From assembly GCA_036522835.1 (NCBI GenBank), contig DATDFB010000057.1:1-64000 (forward strand): a stretch of DNA of 64,000 nt, given 5' to 3'. Under the pieces are notes generated by a model. That model was given only the letters and a program-made list of their open reading frames with translations. It made no database searches and was not told the origin of the DNA. Below, piece by piece: positions 30,626-39,426 of this stretch. Position 1 is the stretch's first letter, and each line of letters starts with the position of its first letter. The stretch is from DATDFB01 sp036522835. GTDB taxonomy: Bacteria; Acidobacteriota; Thermoanaerobaculia; Gp7-AA8. The translations under genes and the position numbers were made by a program.

Positions 30626-31746
30626 GAATCGGCATCACCTGCTACCCCACCTTCGGCGGCTCCGGCGTGGTAGCCACGGAGCTCGGCATCGCTCTGGCCA
30701 AGATGGGCGACGACGTCCACTTCATCAGCTACGCGCCGCCGTCGCGGCTCAACATCCTCCACGAGCGCGTGCGCTTCCACGAAGTCACGGTCACGCCGTA
30801 TCCGCTCTTCGATCCGTTCCCGCCGTACACGCTGGCGCTGGCGACGAAGATGGCGGAGATCGCCGAGTACGAGCGCCTCGACGTGCTGCACGTGCACTAC
30901 GCGATCCCGCACGCCATCAGCGCCCACCTCGCCCGCGAGATCCTCGGCGACAAGATGCGCTTCGTCACCACCCTGCACGGCACCGACATCACCCTCGTCG
31001 GGCGCGACGCGTCGTATCTGCCGATCACGAAGTTCGGCATCGAAGTCTCCGACGGCGTCACGGCCGTGTCGCATTGGCTGCGCGACGAGACGGAGAAGAA
31101 CTTCGGCACGAAGAAGGAGATCGCCGTCATCCCGAACTTCGTCGATCCGCTGCGCTTCCAGCGCCACGAGAGCGCGTTCTGCCACCTCTTCGGCGACGCC
31201 GGCGACCGCCTCCTCTGCCACGTCTCGAACTTCCGTCCCGTGAAGCGGATCATGGACGTGCTGGCCGTCTTCGAGCGCGTGCTGCGCGTGATCCCGAGCC
31301 GCCTGGTGATGATCGGCGACGGCCCCGACCGTTCCAAGGCCGAGGCGTTCTGCCGTCAACATCATTTGAAGGACCGCGTCTTTTTCCTCGGCAATGTTCC
31401 GAATCTCGAAGAGATCGTCGGCGCCAGCGACGTGTTCCTCCTGCCCAGCGAGCACGAGTCGTTCGGCATGGCCGCGCTGGAGGCGATGGCCTCGGAAGTC
31501 CCGGTCATCGCCACGCGCGCGGGCGGACTGCCCGAGGTCGTGGTCGACGGCGAGACCGGATACCTCCTGCCGGTCGGCGACGTCGACGCCATGGCCGAGC
31601 GCGCCATCGCCATCCTCACCGACAAGGTCCTGCAGCGCCGCCTCGGGCGCGCCGGACGCGCGCTGGCGGAGGAGCAGTTCAACGTGAACCGCGTCGTGCC
31701 GATGTACCGCGAGTTCTATGAGAAGTTCCTGGTTCTTCGTTCTTAG
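30622..31746 (+). CDS. bshA: N-acetyl-alpha-D-glucosaminyl L-malate synthase BshA
   Basis: GT4 glycosyltransferase for the first step of bacillithiol synthesis: joins UDP-GlcNAc and L-malate. It starts with GTG as RIGITCYPTFGGSGVVATEL; TLHGTDITLVG, VSNFRPVKRIMDVL and LLPSEHESFGMAALEAMASE are characteristic of BshA. It has 374 residues. The last codons (FLVLRS and stop) fall in a P4 repeat shared with the converging transglycosylase gene, and the two stops overlap by 4 bases. Confidence 0.95.
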   Translation: MRIGITCYPTFGGSGVVATELGIALAKMGDDVHFISYAPPSRLNILHERVRFHEVTVTPYPLFDPFPPYTLALATKMAEIAEYERLDVLHVHYAIPHAISAHLAREILGDKMRFVTTLHGTDITLVGRDASYLPITKFGIEVSDGVTAVSHWLRDETEKNFGTKKEIAVIPNFVDPLRFQRHESAFCHLFGDAGDRLLCHVSNFRPVKRIMDVLAVFERVLRVIPSRLVMIGDGPDRSKAEAFCRQHHLKDRVFFLGNVPNLEEIVGASDVFLLPSEHESFGMAALEAMASEVPVIATRAGGLPEVVVDGETGYLLPVGDVDAMAERAIAILTDKVLQRRLGRAGRALAEEQFNVNRVVPMYREFYEKFLVLRS

Positions 31747-31757
31747 TTCTTGGTTGG
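31728..31757. repeat. P4 repeat half (GTTCTT units) at the bshA/transglycosylase junction
   Basis: A run of GGTTCTT/CGTTCTT/AGTTCTT units. It encodes both the C-terminal LVLRS of bshA and the C-terminal PTKN of the opposite gene and contains both stop codons. It resembles the arms at 34270-34345 and 60341-60620. Confidence 0.7.
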
Positions 31758-33797
31758 TCGGGCGTAGATCTCCGCGTAGTTCTCGTACGAATTCAGCACC
31801 TTGCGCACGTAGTCCTTCGTCTCGTCGAAGCTGACGGCGGTGAGGAAGAAGTCGTCGCCGGGGCCGGCGGCGAGGCGCGACCAGAGCGCGGCCTGCTTCG
31901 GGCCGGCGTTGTAGGCGGCGGCGATCTTGTAGCGGTCGCCGCCGAGCTCTTTCGACAGCGTGGCCACGTACTTCGCGCCCAGGCGGATGACGACGCGCGG
32001 GTCGTAGAGATCGTCTTCGTCGACGTCGACGAGGCCGATGTCGCGGCCGATCTGCCGCGCCGTGGTGATGATGAGCTGCAGGAGACCTCGCGCCGCCGCC
32101 TCCGACTTCGCGCGCGGATCGAAGCGCGACTCCTCGCGCATGATGGCGAAAAGCAGCGTCGGATCGGCGCTGTAGCTCTTCGCGTCGGCCTCGATGAAGC
32201 TCGCGAAGTAGCGCGGATAGAGCAGCTCGCGGACGACGCGCGGGAGGAGCTGCGGGACGAAGTCGTCGGGCACGCCGTTCATCACCGTCTCGATGGCGCG
32301 GATCGACTCGTGCGAGGCATTGCCGAGGTTCAGGGCGAGCGATTGCGTGAGGCCGCTCTGCATGGGGTGCAGCGGCCAGATCTTCGGGATGTCGTCGGCC
32401 GCCTCGTCGAAGAGGCCCATGGCCATGAGCTGTTCGGCGCGCGAGGCATCGGGCGGGAGAGGGACGTGCGGGAAGGGGAGCGGCTTCAGGTCGAGGACGG
32501 CCTTGTACGGCGGCTTCTGTTGGTAGCTCGCGGCAATTTGCTTCAGGTCCGGCTGGAAATGCAGCCGCTGCCGCGCGAAGTAGGCGAAGTGCGTCGGCAC
32601 GGTGGCGTGGATGACCCGGAGATAGGCCTCGCGCGACGCCTGCGGATTCGACGACTCCAGCGCGCGGCCGCGCCAGTAGTCGATCTCGTACGGATCGAAT
32701 TTGTCGAGCAGGTTCCGCGGGATGGCGTTCAGCGTGACGACGCACGCGCCGGCGTTCCCCGCGCCGAGCATGCCGACGGCGTAGGCGAGCGAGGCGTCGA
32801 CGAGCGCGCGGTCCTTCGGGAAGAGCTTGCGCATCGCCGCCAGATCCGCCGCCGCATCGGCAAAGCGCCGCTGCTTAAGGCGCGTGCGCAAACGCTGCGT
32901 CAACGCGGCGGCGGTCGAGGCCGTGCGCGCCGGCACGGCGATGGCCTGCGTCATGAGCTGCTCCGCGCCGGCGTCATTCCCCTGCAGTTGCGCGGCGCGC
33001 GCGGCATGCCAGAGGAAGGTAATCTTCATTGCCGCGCTCTTCGTCTGCTGCGCGCCGCGGAGGTACGTCGCCTGCGCCTGCGCAAACTTTTCGTCGCCGT
33101 AGTAGGCGCGGCCGATCGAAAAGGTGATGTCGTCGCTCGGCGGCACGGAACCGAGCAGCGCCACGGCGCGGTCGAAGTGGCGGTGGTTGAGCATGGCCGT
33201 GCCGAGGAGAATTCTCTGTGGCGGCGTGAGCCGCGCGCGCAGCTCCGCCGTGTCGAGAGCGCGCGCGACGTGCTCCGCGGCGTCGTCCATCGTGCCGCCG
33301 GCGAGGATGGCCAGACACGCCGCGCCGTTCCGCGACGCTTCGGCGAGGCGCGCCTGAATGTCGCGTGACGGCGGAAGCCGCTGCGCGAACGCCGACAGCC
33401 GCTGCGGGTCCTTCATGAGGTATTCGACTTCGTCCTCGATGGCTTGCTGGCGATAGAACGCGTGCGGGTACTCGAAGATCAGCGTTTGCCGGTCGCGGCT
33501 CGCCGCCTCGCCGTCCTCGATCTCGGCCTTGTGGTAGAGCGCAAGGTCGCGGAAGGGATTCCCCGGCGCGAGGAACGGCGCCAGCTCTTTCGCCGCGGCA
33601 GCGCGCTCATTGCGGTCGACGAGAAGCCGGGCACGGAGGTACGAGGGCGCCGGCGCAGCCGGCAGCGCCGTCCTCTCGACACGAAAGACCCGCCGGCGCG
33701 CCACGCGCTGCCGCGCGGCGACGATCCCGAGAATGACGACGATCAGGATGAGGGCAGCAAGGGCGGAAAGGAGAAGGACGAGTCGTTTCTTCGTCAA
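31743..33797 (-). CDS. Lytic transglycosylase with TPR-like helical superstructure (Slt70 type)
   Basis: A 684-residue cell-wall enzyme that cleaves peptidoglycan between MurNAc and GlcNAc. An N-terminal membrane anchor (LVLLLSALAALILIVVILG) places it in the periplasm. A long alpha-helical region with TPR-like hairpins follows. The C-terminal SLT domain has the catalytic Glu in LFAIMREESRFDPRA, then AARGLLQLIITTARQIG and AAAYNAGPKQAALW. The usual LMQLMP motif reads LLQLII. It overlaps the downstream 33794-34243 gene (upstream in transcription) by 4 bases. General wall turnover is the likely role. Confidence 0.9.
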   Translation of the reverse strand: MTKKRLVLLLSALAALILIVVILGIVAARQRVARRRVFRVERTALPAAPAPSYLRARLLVDRNERAAAAKELAPFLAPGNPFRDLALYHKAEIEDGEAASRDRQTLIFEYPHAFYRQQAIEDEVEYLMKDPQRLSAFAQRLPPSRDIQARLAEASRNGAACLAILAGGTMDDAAEHVARALDTAELRARLTPPQRILLGTAMLNHRHFDRAVALLGSVPPSDDITFSIGRAYYGDEKFAQAQATYLRGAQQTKSAAMKITFLWHAARAAQLQGNDAGAEQLMTQAIAVPARTASTAAALTQRLRTRLKQRRFADAAADLAAMRKLFPKDRALVDASLAYAVGMLGAGNAGACVVTLNAIPRNLLDKFDPYEIDYWRGRALESSNPQASREAYLRVIHATVPTHFAYFARQRLHFQPDLKQIAASYQQKPPYKAVLDLKPLPFPHVPLPPDASRAEQLMAMGLFDEAADDIPKIWPLHPMQSGLTQSLALNLGNASHESIRAIETVMNGVPDDFVPQLLPRVVRELLYPRYFASFIEADAKSYSADPTLLFAIMREESRFDPRAKSEAAARGLLQLIITTARQIGRDIGLVDVDEDDLYDPRVVIRLGAKYVATLSKELGGDRYKIAAAYNAGPKQAALWSRLAAGPGDDFFLTAVSFDETKDYVRKVLNSYENYAEIYARPTKN

Positions 33798-34243
33798 ACG
33801 TCATCTCGGGCCAGCGTTCCCGACAGAACTGCGTGCGGGGCGCGCCTGAGAATCTCGTTCTTAGCAATCGCGTAGCCAAGGATCGCGTCGACCAGCACCC
33901 GCCGCCCGTCCGCGGAGAGCAGCACCAGAATCTTCCGCTTGATCTCGCGGATCTCCACGATCTCCTCCCAGCGCAGCCACCGCCCCGGCTTCCCGAGCCA
34001 CGACAGCACGCGGTTCTCGTACATCACGCCGTCGTCGCTGAAATAGATGTGGTCGCCGTACTGCACCGCCGCCGCGGCGAGCGTGCCGAGGAAGAGGAGC
34101 ACCAGCACCGTCAGCGTGAACGGCTCGATCTCCTTCGCGCCGTGCGAGAGGTAGTCGAACACCAGCGCCGCCGAGGCGAACGTCGCCGCGCAGGAGATGA
34201 GCCGCGCGATGGGCGTTCGGTCGAAGCGGAGGATACGGTTCAT
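33794..34243 (-). CDS. Small two-span membrane protein with PH-like C-terminal domain
   Basis: A 149-residue protein. Two hydrophobic spans near residues 12-30 and 42-62 (FTLTVLVLLFLGTLAAAAV) are followed by a beta-rich segment (IYFSDDGVMYENRVLSWLGK, WEEIVEIREIKRKILVLLS) that resembles bacterial PH-domain membrane proteins. No enzyme motif is visible. It lies first in a two-gene unit with the lytic transglycosylase (4-base overlap), so it may be an accessory membrane factor; that is only positional evidence. Confidence 0.65.
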   Translation of the reverse strand: MNRILRFDRTPIARLISCAATFASAALVFDYLSHGAKEIEPFTLTVLVLLFLGTLAAAAVQYGDHIYFSDDGVMYENRVLSWLGKPGRWLRWEEIVEIREIKRKILVLLSADGRRVLVDAILGYAIAKNEILRRAPHAVLSGTLARDDV

Positions 34244-34269
34244 GTATGGCGTAGAACGAATTGTGCGGG

Positions 34270-34345
34270 GTTCTTAGTTCTTAGTTCTTGGTTCTTAAGT
34301 TTTGCCGAAACCCAAGAACCTAACAACATAAGAACCTAAGAACCA
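34270..34345. repeat. P4 palindromic repeat (GGTTCTTAGTTCTTAG arms)
   Basis: The left arm contains three GTTCTTAG-like units and the right arm contains AAGAACCTAA and AAGAACCAC, separated by TTTTGCCGAAA. It can form a long A/T-richer hairpin in the 118-base gap before proS, in which I see no clear promoter. Confidence 0.85.
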
Positions 34346-34361
34346 CTACAATCCCCCGCCC

Positions 34362-36062
34362 ATGCGCTGGAGCCAGTCCTTCATTCACACCCTGCGCGAA
34401 GTTCCGGCCGACGCGGACGTCGTCAGCCAGAGACTGATGATGCGCGCCGGCATGATCCGCAAAGTAGCCGCCGGAATTTACACCTATCTCCCCCTCGGCC
34501 TCCGTTCGATGCAGAAGCTCGAGGCCATCATCCGCGAGGAGATGAACCGCGCCGGCGCGGTGGAGCTCCTCGGGCCGACCATCCACCCGGGCGAGTTGTG
34601 GATGGAGTCGGGACGCTGGCAGCGCTACGGCAAGGAGCTCCTGCGCATCAAAGACCGCCACGAGCGCGACTTCGTCTACGGCCCCACGGCCGAGGAGGTC
34701 GTGACCGACGCCGTGCGGAACACGCTCAACTCCTATCGACAGCTCCCGATCAACCTCTATCAGATCCAGACCAAGTTTCGCGACGAAGTGCGGCCCCGCT
34801 TCGGCCTCATGCGCGGGCGCGAGTTCACCATGAAGGACGCGTACTCCTTCCACGCCACGGCATCGTCGCTCGACGAGACGTACGAGAAGATGCGCGACGC
34901 CTACAGCGCCATCTTCCGCCGCTGCGCGCTCGACCACGTGCCGGTCGAGGCCGACACCGGCAACATCGGCGGCAGCGCCTCGCACGAGTTCATGGTGCTG
35001 GCGCAGTCGGGCGAGGACGCGGTCGTGTCGTGCCCCAACTGCCGCTACGGCGCGAACGTGGAGAAGGCCACGTCGAAGTTCTTCCTCGACGAGCCGGAGC
35101 CCGCGCCGATGGAAGCGATGGCCGAATTGCACACGCCGGGAACGCAGACGATCGACGACGTCGGCCGCTTCCTCGGCAAGCCGACCTCGCAGCTCGTCAA
35201 GACCCTCGTCTTCGACACCGACAAAGGGTGTCTGATGGTCCTCGTGCGCGGCGACCGCGAGGGGAACGAGGTCAAGATCAAGAACGTCTCCGGCGCCGAG
35301 TGGATGGAGATGATGCCCGACGCGCGCTTCGAGGAGGCCACGGGCGGCCCGGTCGGCTATTGCGGTCCGGTCGGGACGAAGGCGGCACGCGTGATCGCCG
35401 ACGTATCGCTCAAAGGCCACGTCAACTGGATCGTCGGTGGCAATAAGAAGGACTACCACCTCGGCGGCGCGAATCCCGGCCGCGACTTCCCCGAGCCGGA
35501 GTACGCCGACGTCACGACCGTCTTCGCCGGCGATCCCTGTCCGCGCTGCGGCACGCCGCTGGAGATCAACCGCGGCATCGAGGTCGGCCATGTGTTCAAG
35601 CTCGGAACGAAGTACTCCGAGCCGATGGGCTGCACGTTCCTCGATGAGAACGGCGAGCGCAAGCCGATGATCATGGGCTGCTACGGCTTGGGCGTCGGCC
35701 GCACGGTCGCCGCCGCGGTGGAGCAGAGCCACGACGACGACGGCATCATCTGGCCGATCCCGATCGCGCCGTACACCGTCGTCGTGACCGCGCTCGGCAA
35801 AGAGGAGAGCGTGCGCGCGACGGCCGAGGAGGTCTACGCGAAGCTCCTGGCCGCCGGCGTCGACGTGCTCTTCGACGACCGCGACGAGCGCCCCGGCGTG
35901 AAGTTCAAGGACGCGGATCTGATCGGTTTTCCGCTGCGCATCGCCGTCGGCGCGAAGAGCCTGGCGAACGGCGTCATCGAGTGGAGCTGGCGCAAGGATC
36001 GCGCGAAGCAGCTCGGGCCGCCGGGCGAGGTGGTGGAGACGGTCATAACGGCCGCTCGGTAG
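34362..36062 (+). CDS. proS: Prolyl-tRNA synthetase, bacterial type with editing domain
   Basis: Class II aminoacyl-tRNA synthetase that charges tRNA-Pro, in the cytoplasm. Motif 1 region: GMIRKVAAGIYTYLPLGLRS; motif 2 region: FRDEVRPRFGLMRGREFTMK; GPTAEEVVTDAVRN is also diagnostic. A YbaK-like editing insert (about residues 240-390, with PTSQLVKTLVFDTD) shows it is the bacterial ProS type 1. Motif 3 lies in MGCYGLGVGRTVAA and the anticodon-binding domain ends the protein. Its 566 residues are typical. The stop codon is the TAG of a P5 palindromic repeat (GGTAGGGG), so the C-terminus ends exactly where the repeat begins. Confidence 0.97.
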   Translation: MRWSQSFIHTLREVPADADVVSQRLMMRAGMIRKVAAGIYTYLPLGLRSMQKLEAIIREEMNRAGAVELLGPTIHPGELWMESGRWQRYGKELLRIKDRHERDFVYGPTAEEVVTDAVRNTLNSYRQLPINLYQIQTKFRDEVRPRFGLMRGREFTMKDAYSFHATASSLDETYEKMRDAYSAIFRRCALDHVPVEADTGNIGGSASHEFMVLAQSGEDAVVSCPNCRYGANVEKATSKFFLDEPEPAPMEAMAELHTPGTQTIDDVGRFLGKPTSQLVKTLVFDTDKGCLMVLVRGDREGNEVKIKNVSGAEWMEMMPDARFEEATGGPVGYCGPVGTKAARVIADVSLKGHVNWIVGGNKKDYHLGGANPGRDFPEPEYADVTTVFAGDPCPRCGTPLEINRGIEVGHVFKLGTKYSEPMGCTFLDENGERKPMIMGCYGLGVGRTVAAAVEQSHDDDGIIWPIPIAPYTVVVTALGKEESVRATAEEVYAKLLAAGVDVLFDDRDERPGVKFKDADLIGFPLRIAVGAKSLANGVIEWSWRKDRAKQLGPPGEVVETVITAAR

Positions 36063-36115
36063 GGGCGCACGGCGTGCGCCCTCAGCGTCCGGGCGCACGC
36101 CGTGCGCCCCTACCT
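36057..36115. repeat. P5 palindromic repeat, full copy
   Basis: GGTAGGGGCGCACGGC... (36058-36081) is matched by ...CCGTGCGCCCCTACC (36091-36114), a 24-base perfect inverted repeat with a 9-base centre. It supplies the proS stop codon. It could also act as a transcript 3'-end hairpin. Partial copies: 28522-28550 in bshC; double copy: 57445-57495 in rsmB. Confidence 0.92.
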
Positions 36116-36129
36116 GTTATCCTTTTCCT

Positions 36130-37512
36130 ATGCGCAAGACCTTTCTTTTGCTCGCGTTAACTGCGGCTCTGCCCGCCTTTGCCCAGAACACCGACATCGA
36201 GTCCCTCTCCGGCCTGCAATTCAATTTCGGCAACCCCGGCGCCCGCTCCCTCGGCATGGGCGGCGCGTTCCTCGGCCTCGCCGACGACGCCTCGGCCGCC
36301 GAGGCGAACCCGGCCGGGCTCACCATCCTGCGCAAGCCCGAGGTCTCCATCGAGATCCGCAACTACGTCGAGCAGCAGACCTTCACCACCACCGGCACCT
36401 ATCCGGACATCAGCCGCACCGACTTCAACCATTACAGCCAGCGCGTCCCCATCACCTTCGCCAGCGCGGTTTACCCGTACAAGAACGCCACCTTCGGCCT
36501 CTACTACCACGAGGCGCTGCGCAATCAAGGCTCGGGGCAGGTCATCCCCATCCGCAACGAATTCAGCGGCGCGGTGACGGCCGACGTCCCGAACTTCTAC
36601 CTCGCCAAGGGCGGGACCGCTCCGGTCACGCGCGATCAGTGCATCGCCATCAACGTCGCGGCGAAGGACGACTTCGCCTGCCTGCAGTACACCATCCTTC
36701 CGTTCCTCAGCGCGCTCGACGTCACCGAGCGCACGTTCGGCCTGGCCGGCGCGTACAAGATCGGCAAGTTCTCCTTCGGCGGCACCGTGCGCTACCAGCG
36801 CTTCAACGAGACCGCGTTCACCTTCCGCGTCACGCCGGACTTCGATTTCTCGTCGATCTCCGTGCAGGCCACGAGTGACATCCGTGAGAACAGCGACAAG
36901 GCGAAGGACGTCAGCGACGTCACCTTCACCGCGGGCGTGAAGTGGACGCCGAACGACCGCTTCAGCGCCGGCGCGGTCTACAAGCAGGGGGCGCGCTACA
37001 AGGCCCCCACCTTCGCCGCGAACGAGGATACAAACTTCGACTTCGTCAAAGTCTCCGACACGACCTTCCACATCCCCGACATCTTCGGCGCCGGCGTTTC
37101 CGTCCGGCCCATCCCGGTGCTGACGGTCAACGTCGACGCCGTGCGGGTGAAGTACTCGAACCTCGTCGACAACTTCGTCTCCATCAACGAGTCGGTGCGC
37201 GAGATCGACCAAGCCTACAAGGCTCCCGACGTCACGGAGCTCCACGCCGGCGCGGAGTACTTCTTCGCGACGAAGATTCCGCTGGCGCTGCGCGTCGGCT
37301 GGTGGCACGACCCGGCGCACTCGATCGAATACCGCGGACCGCTGAGCACGCCCGACCGCGTCGCCGCGGCGATCCTCTACCCGCGCGGCGAGTCGCAGAA
37401 CCACCGCTCCATCGGCGCGGGATTAGCGTGGCCGCGATTCCAGGTTGATGCCGCGTATGACACCTCACCGCACTACAAGGTCGCCTCGGTTTCGATGGTT
37501 GCTCGTTTCTAG
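36130..37512 (+). CDS. OmpP1/FadL-family outer-membrane protein
   Basis: A 460-residue beta-barrel protein with a signal peptide (MRKTFLLLALTAALPAFAQ). The N-terminal hatch-like motif GARSLGMGGAFLGLADDASA and AANPAGL-type sequence (EANPAGLTIL) are typical of OmpP1/FadL/TodX and related UPF0164 proteins. Many alternating strands follow and the protein ends in an aromatic residue (VSMVARF), as expected for BAM-dependent barrels. FadL-type proteins carry hydrophobic compounds across the outer membrane; the substrate is unknown. The 3' end overlaps the next gene by about 55 bases in another frame. Confidence 0.85.
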   Translation: MRKTFLLLALTAALPAFAQNTDIESLSGLQFNFGNPGARSLGMGGAFLGLADDASAAEANPAGLTILRKPEVSIEIRNYVEQQTFTTTGTYPDISRTDFNHYSQRVPITFASAVYPYKNATFGLYYHEALRNQGSGQVIPIRNEFSGAVTADVPNFYLAKGGTAPVTRDQCIAINVAAKDDFACLQYTILPFLSALDVTERTFGLAGAYKIGKFSFGGTVRYQRFNETAFTFRVTPDFDFSSISVQATSDIRENSDKAKDVSDVTFTAGVKWTPNDRFSAGAVYKQGARYKAPTFAANEDTNFDFVKVSDTTFHIPDIFGAGVSVRPIPVLTVNVDAVRVKYSNLVDNFVSINESVREIDQAYKAPDVTELHAGAEYFFATKIPLALRVGWWHDPAHSIEYRGPLSTPDRVAAAILYPRGESQNHRSIGAGLAWPRFQVDAAYDTSPHYKVASVSMVARF

Positions 37513-39424
37513 CGCGCTGCTCGTCTGCGCGCTCGCGGCGAGCGCGCAGGTGCAGGAATCGATCACCGTCAACCTCATCGAAGTGCCGGTGACGGTCGTC
37601 GACTCGAGCGGCAACCCGGTCCGCGGGCTCACCGCCGCGAACTTCAAGCTCTACGACCAGGGGAAAGAGGTCGCCGTCAGCTCGGTCGACACAATCGACT
37701 TCGCCTCGAAGGAGTCGATGAGCGCGGTCTCGCCGCTGAATCCGGCGGCGCGGCGCAAGTTCCTCGTCCTCTTCGATCTTTCCTTCTCGAAGCCGTCGTC
37801 GCTGGCGCGCGCGCAGGAGGCGGCGCGGGCGTTCGTGACCAAGTCGGTGCAGCCGCGCGACCTCGTCGGCGTCGGCACGGTCGACAAGCGCGGCTTCCGC
37901 CTCGTTGCCTCGTTCACCACGGACCGCAAGCTCGTCGCCGACGCGATCGCCAATCCGGCGCAGATGAAGACGGACGATCCGCTGCACCTCGGCCGCAGCG
38001 GCATCGCCTTCGAGCTCTCCGACCATTCGAGCGAGACCGGGAAAGGGAGAGCGGCGATGGGCGACGAGAACGTCGCCGCGCTCATGGCCGACTCCATGCG
38101 CCAGAACCGCGAGACCGCGCGCGCCGAGGCCGAGAAGGAGATGGACTTCCTCGGCGACCTGGCCAAAACGCTGCGCAGCATCCCGGGGAAGAAGCAGGTC
38201 GTCTTCCTCTCCGAGGGCTTCGACCCGCGCTTCATTTCCGGAAGCGACGCGCGCGAGGACCTCACCTACCAGGCCAGCGTCTTCGATACGAGCGACGACA
38301 AACGCTTCGGCTCGAACAGCGCCTCCACGACACTGCGGCGGATGGCCGACGCCTTCCGCGGCTCCGACGTCGTTCTGCACGCGCTCGACATCCAGGGTCT
38401 GCGCGTCGACAACAGCATCGAGGGCGGCTTCGTCAACAGCAACGACTCGCTGCGCCTCCTGGCCCAGCCGACCGGCGGCATGGTCTTCAAGAACGCGAAC
38501 AAGATCGAGACCGACTTCGAGCGCCTCATGAAGACGGAGGAAGTCGTCTACGTGCTGTCGTTTCAGGCGCCGGCGTCGAAGCCCGGCAAGTTCCACGACC
38601 TGAAGGTGAAGCTCGTCAACGTCCCGGGCGGCGCGAAGGCCTTCGCGCGCGCCGGCTACTACGAGAGCGGCAGCGAGACGCAGCAGGAGCGCACGATGAC
38701 GAATGCCGAGATCGTGATGAACGACGTGGAGCAGAAGGACTTCCGCACCGCGTCGCTCGCCGCGGCGTTCCCGACGATGACGGATGCGGCGCAGGTGCCG
38801 GTCATCGTCGAGATCAGCGGCACCGACCTCGAGAAACAGAACGCCGTCGACTTCTACGTCTACGCATTCGATGAAGAGGGGACGGTGCGCGACCGCCTCT
38901 ACCAGCGCGTGACGCTCGACCTAGGCAAGGTCGGCGCGAAGCTGCGCGCGAACGGCCTGAAGTACTGGGCCACGCTGTCGCTGCCGCCGGGCAAGTACGC
39001 GGTGAAGACGCTCGTCCTGGCCGGAGCGAAGAAAGGCTTCGCGCGCGCCGACGTCGTCGTCCCCGCGTCCAACCAGCTCACCGCCGCGCCGATCTTCGTC
39101 GACGACAGCTCGGCCAATTGGGTGCTGGTGAAGGGAACGTCGCACGCGCAGGCGGCGGCGTATCCGTTCGACCTCAGCGGCGAGCATTTCATCCCCGCCG
39201 CCACGGCGCGCACGAAGCGCTTCGCCGTCTTCGTGCCGAACGCGAAGCCGGAGGACGTCACCTTCGAGACGACGCCGAAGGTGAAGTTCCTCGGCGCGGC
39301 AAAGAGCGGGGGGGCGACGGCGCTGGTGATGGAGCTCGACCAGGCGGTAAAGGACGTGGAGCTGACGATCCGCAAGAAGGGCGTGGCCACGCCGGAGAAG
39401 ATTCCGCTGCACATCGTGCAGTAA
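37457..39424 (+). CDS. Secreted VWA-domain protein of acidobacterial type
   Basis: A 655-residue exported protein. I place the start at ATG 37457 (MTPHRTTRSPRFRW then LLVSSALLVCALAASAQ, a good signal peptide); TTG 37445 and ATG 37448 are alternatives. An Ig-like segment (NLIEVPVTVVDSSGNPVRGL) is followed by TAANFKLYDQGKEV and a von Willebrand factor A domain with the MIDAS start FLVLFDLSFSKPSS. This arrangement is common in Acidobacteriota proteins of unknown role. The second half is beta-rich without clear motifs. It overlaps the outer-membrane protein gene and may be cotranscribed with it. Confidence 0.82.
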   Translation: MTPHRTTRSPRFRWLLVSSALLVCALAASAQVQESITVNLIEVPVTVVDSSGNPVRGLTAANFKLYDQGKEVAVSSVDTIDFASKESMSAVSPLNPAARRKFLVLFDLSFSKPSSLARAQEAARAFVTKSVQPRDLVGVGTVDKRGFRLVASFTTDRKLVADAIANPAQMKTDDPLHLGRSGIAFELSDHSSETGKGRAAMGDENVAALMADSMRQNRETARAEAEKEMDFLGDLAKTLRSIPGKKQVVFLSEGFDPRFISGSDAREDLTYQASVFDTSDDKRFGSNSASTTLRRMADAFRGSDVVLHALDIQGLRVDNSIEGGFVNSNDSLRLLAQPTGGMVFKNANKIETDFERLMKTEEVVYVLSFQAPASKPGKFHDLKVKLVNVPGGAKAFARAGYYESGSETQQERTMTNAEIVMNDVEQKDFRTASLAAAFPTMTDAAQVPVIVEISGTDLEKQNAVDFYVYAFDEEGTVRDRLYQRVTLDLGKVGAKLRANGLKYWATLSLPPGKYAVKTLVLAGAKKGFARADVVVPASNQLTAAPIFVDDSSANWVLVKGTSHAQAAAYPFDLSGEHFIPAATARTKRFAVFVPNAKPEDVTFETTPKVKFLGAAKSGGATALVMELDQAVKDVELTIRKKGVATPEKIPLHIVQ

Positions 39425-39426
39425 CG

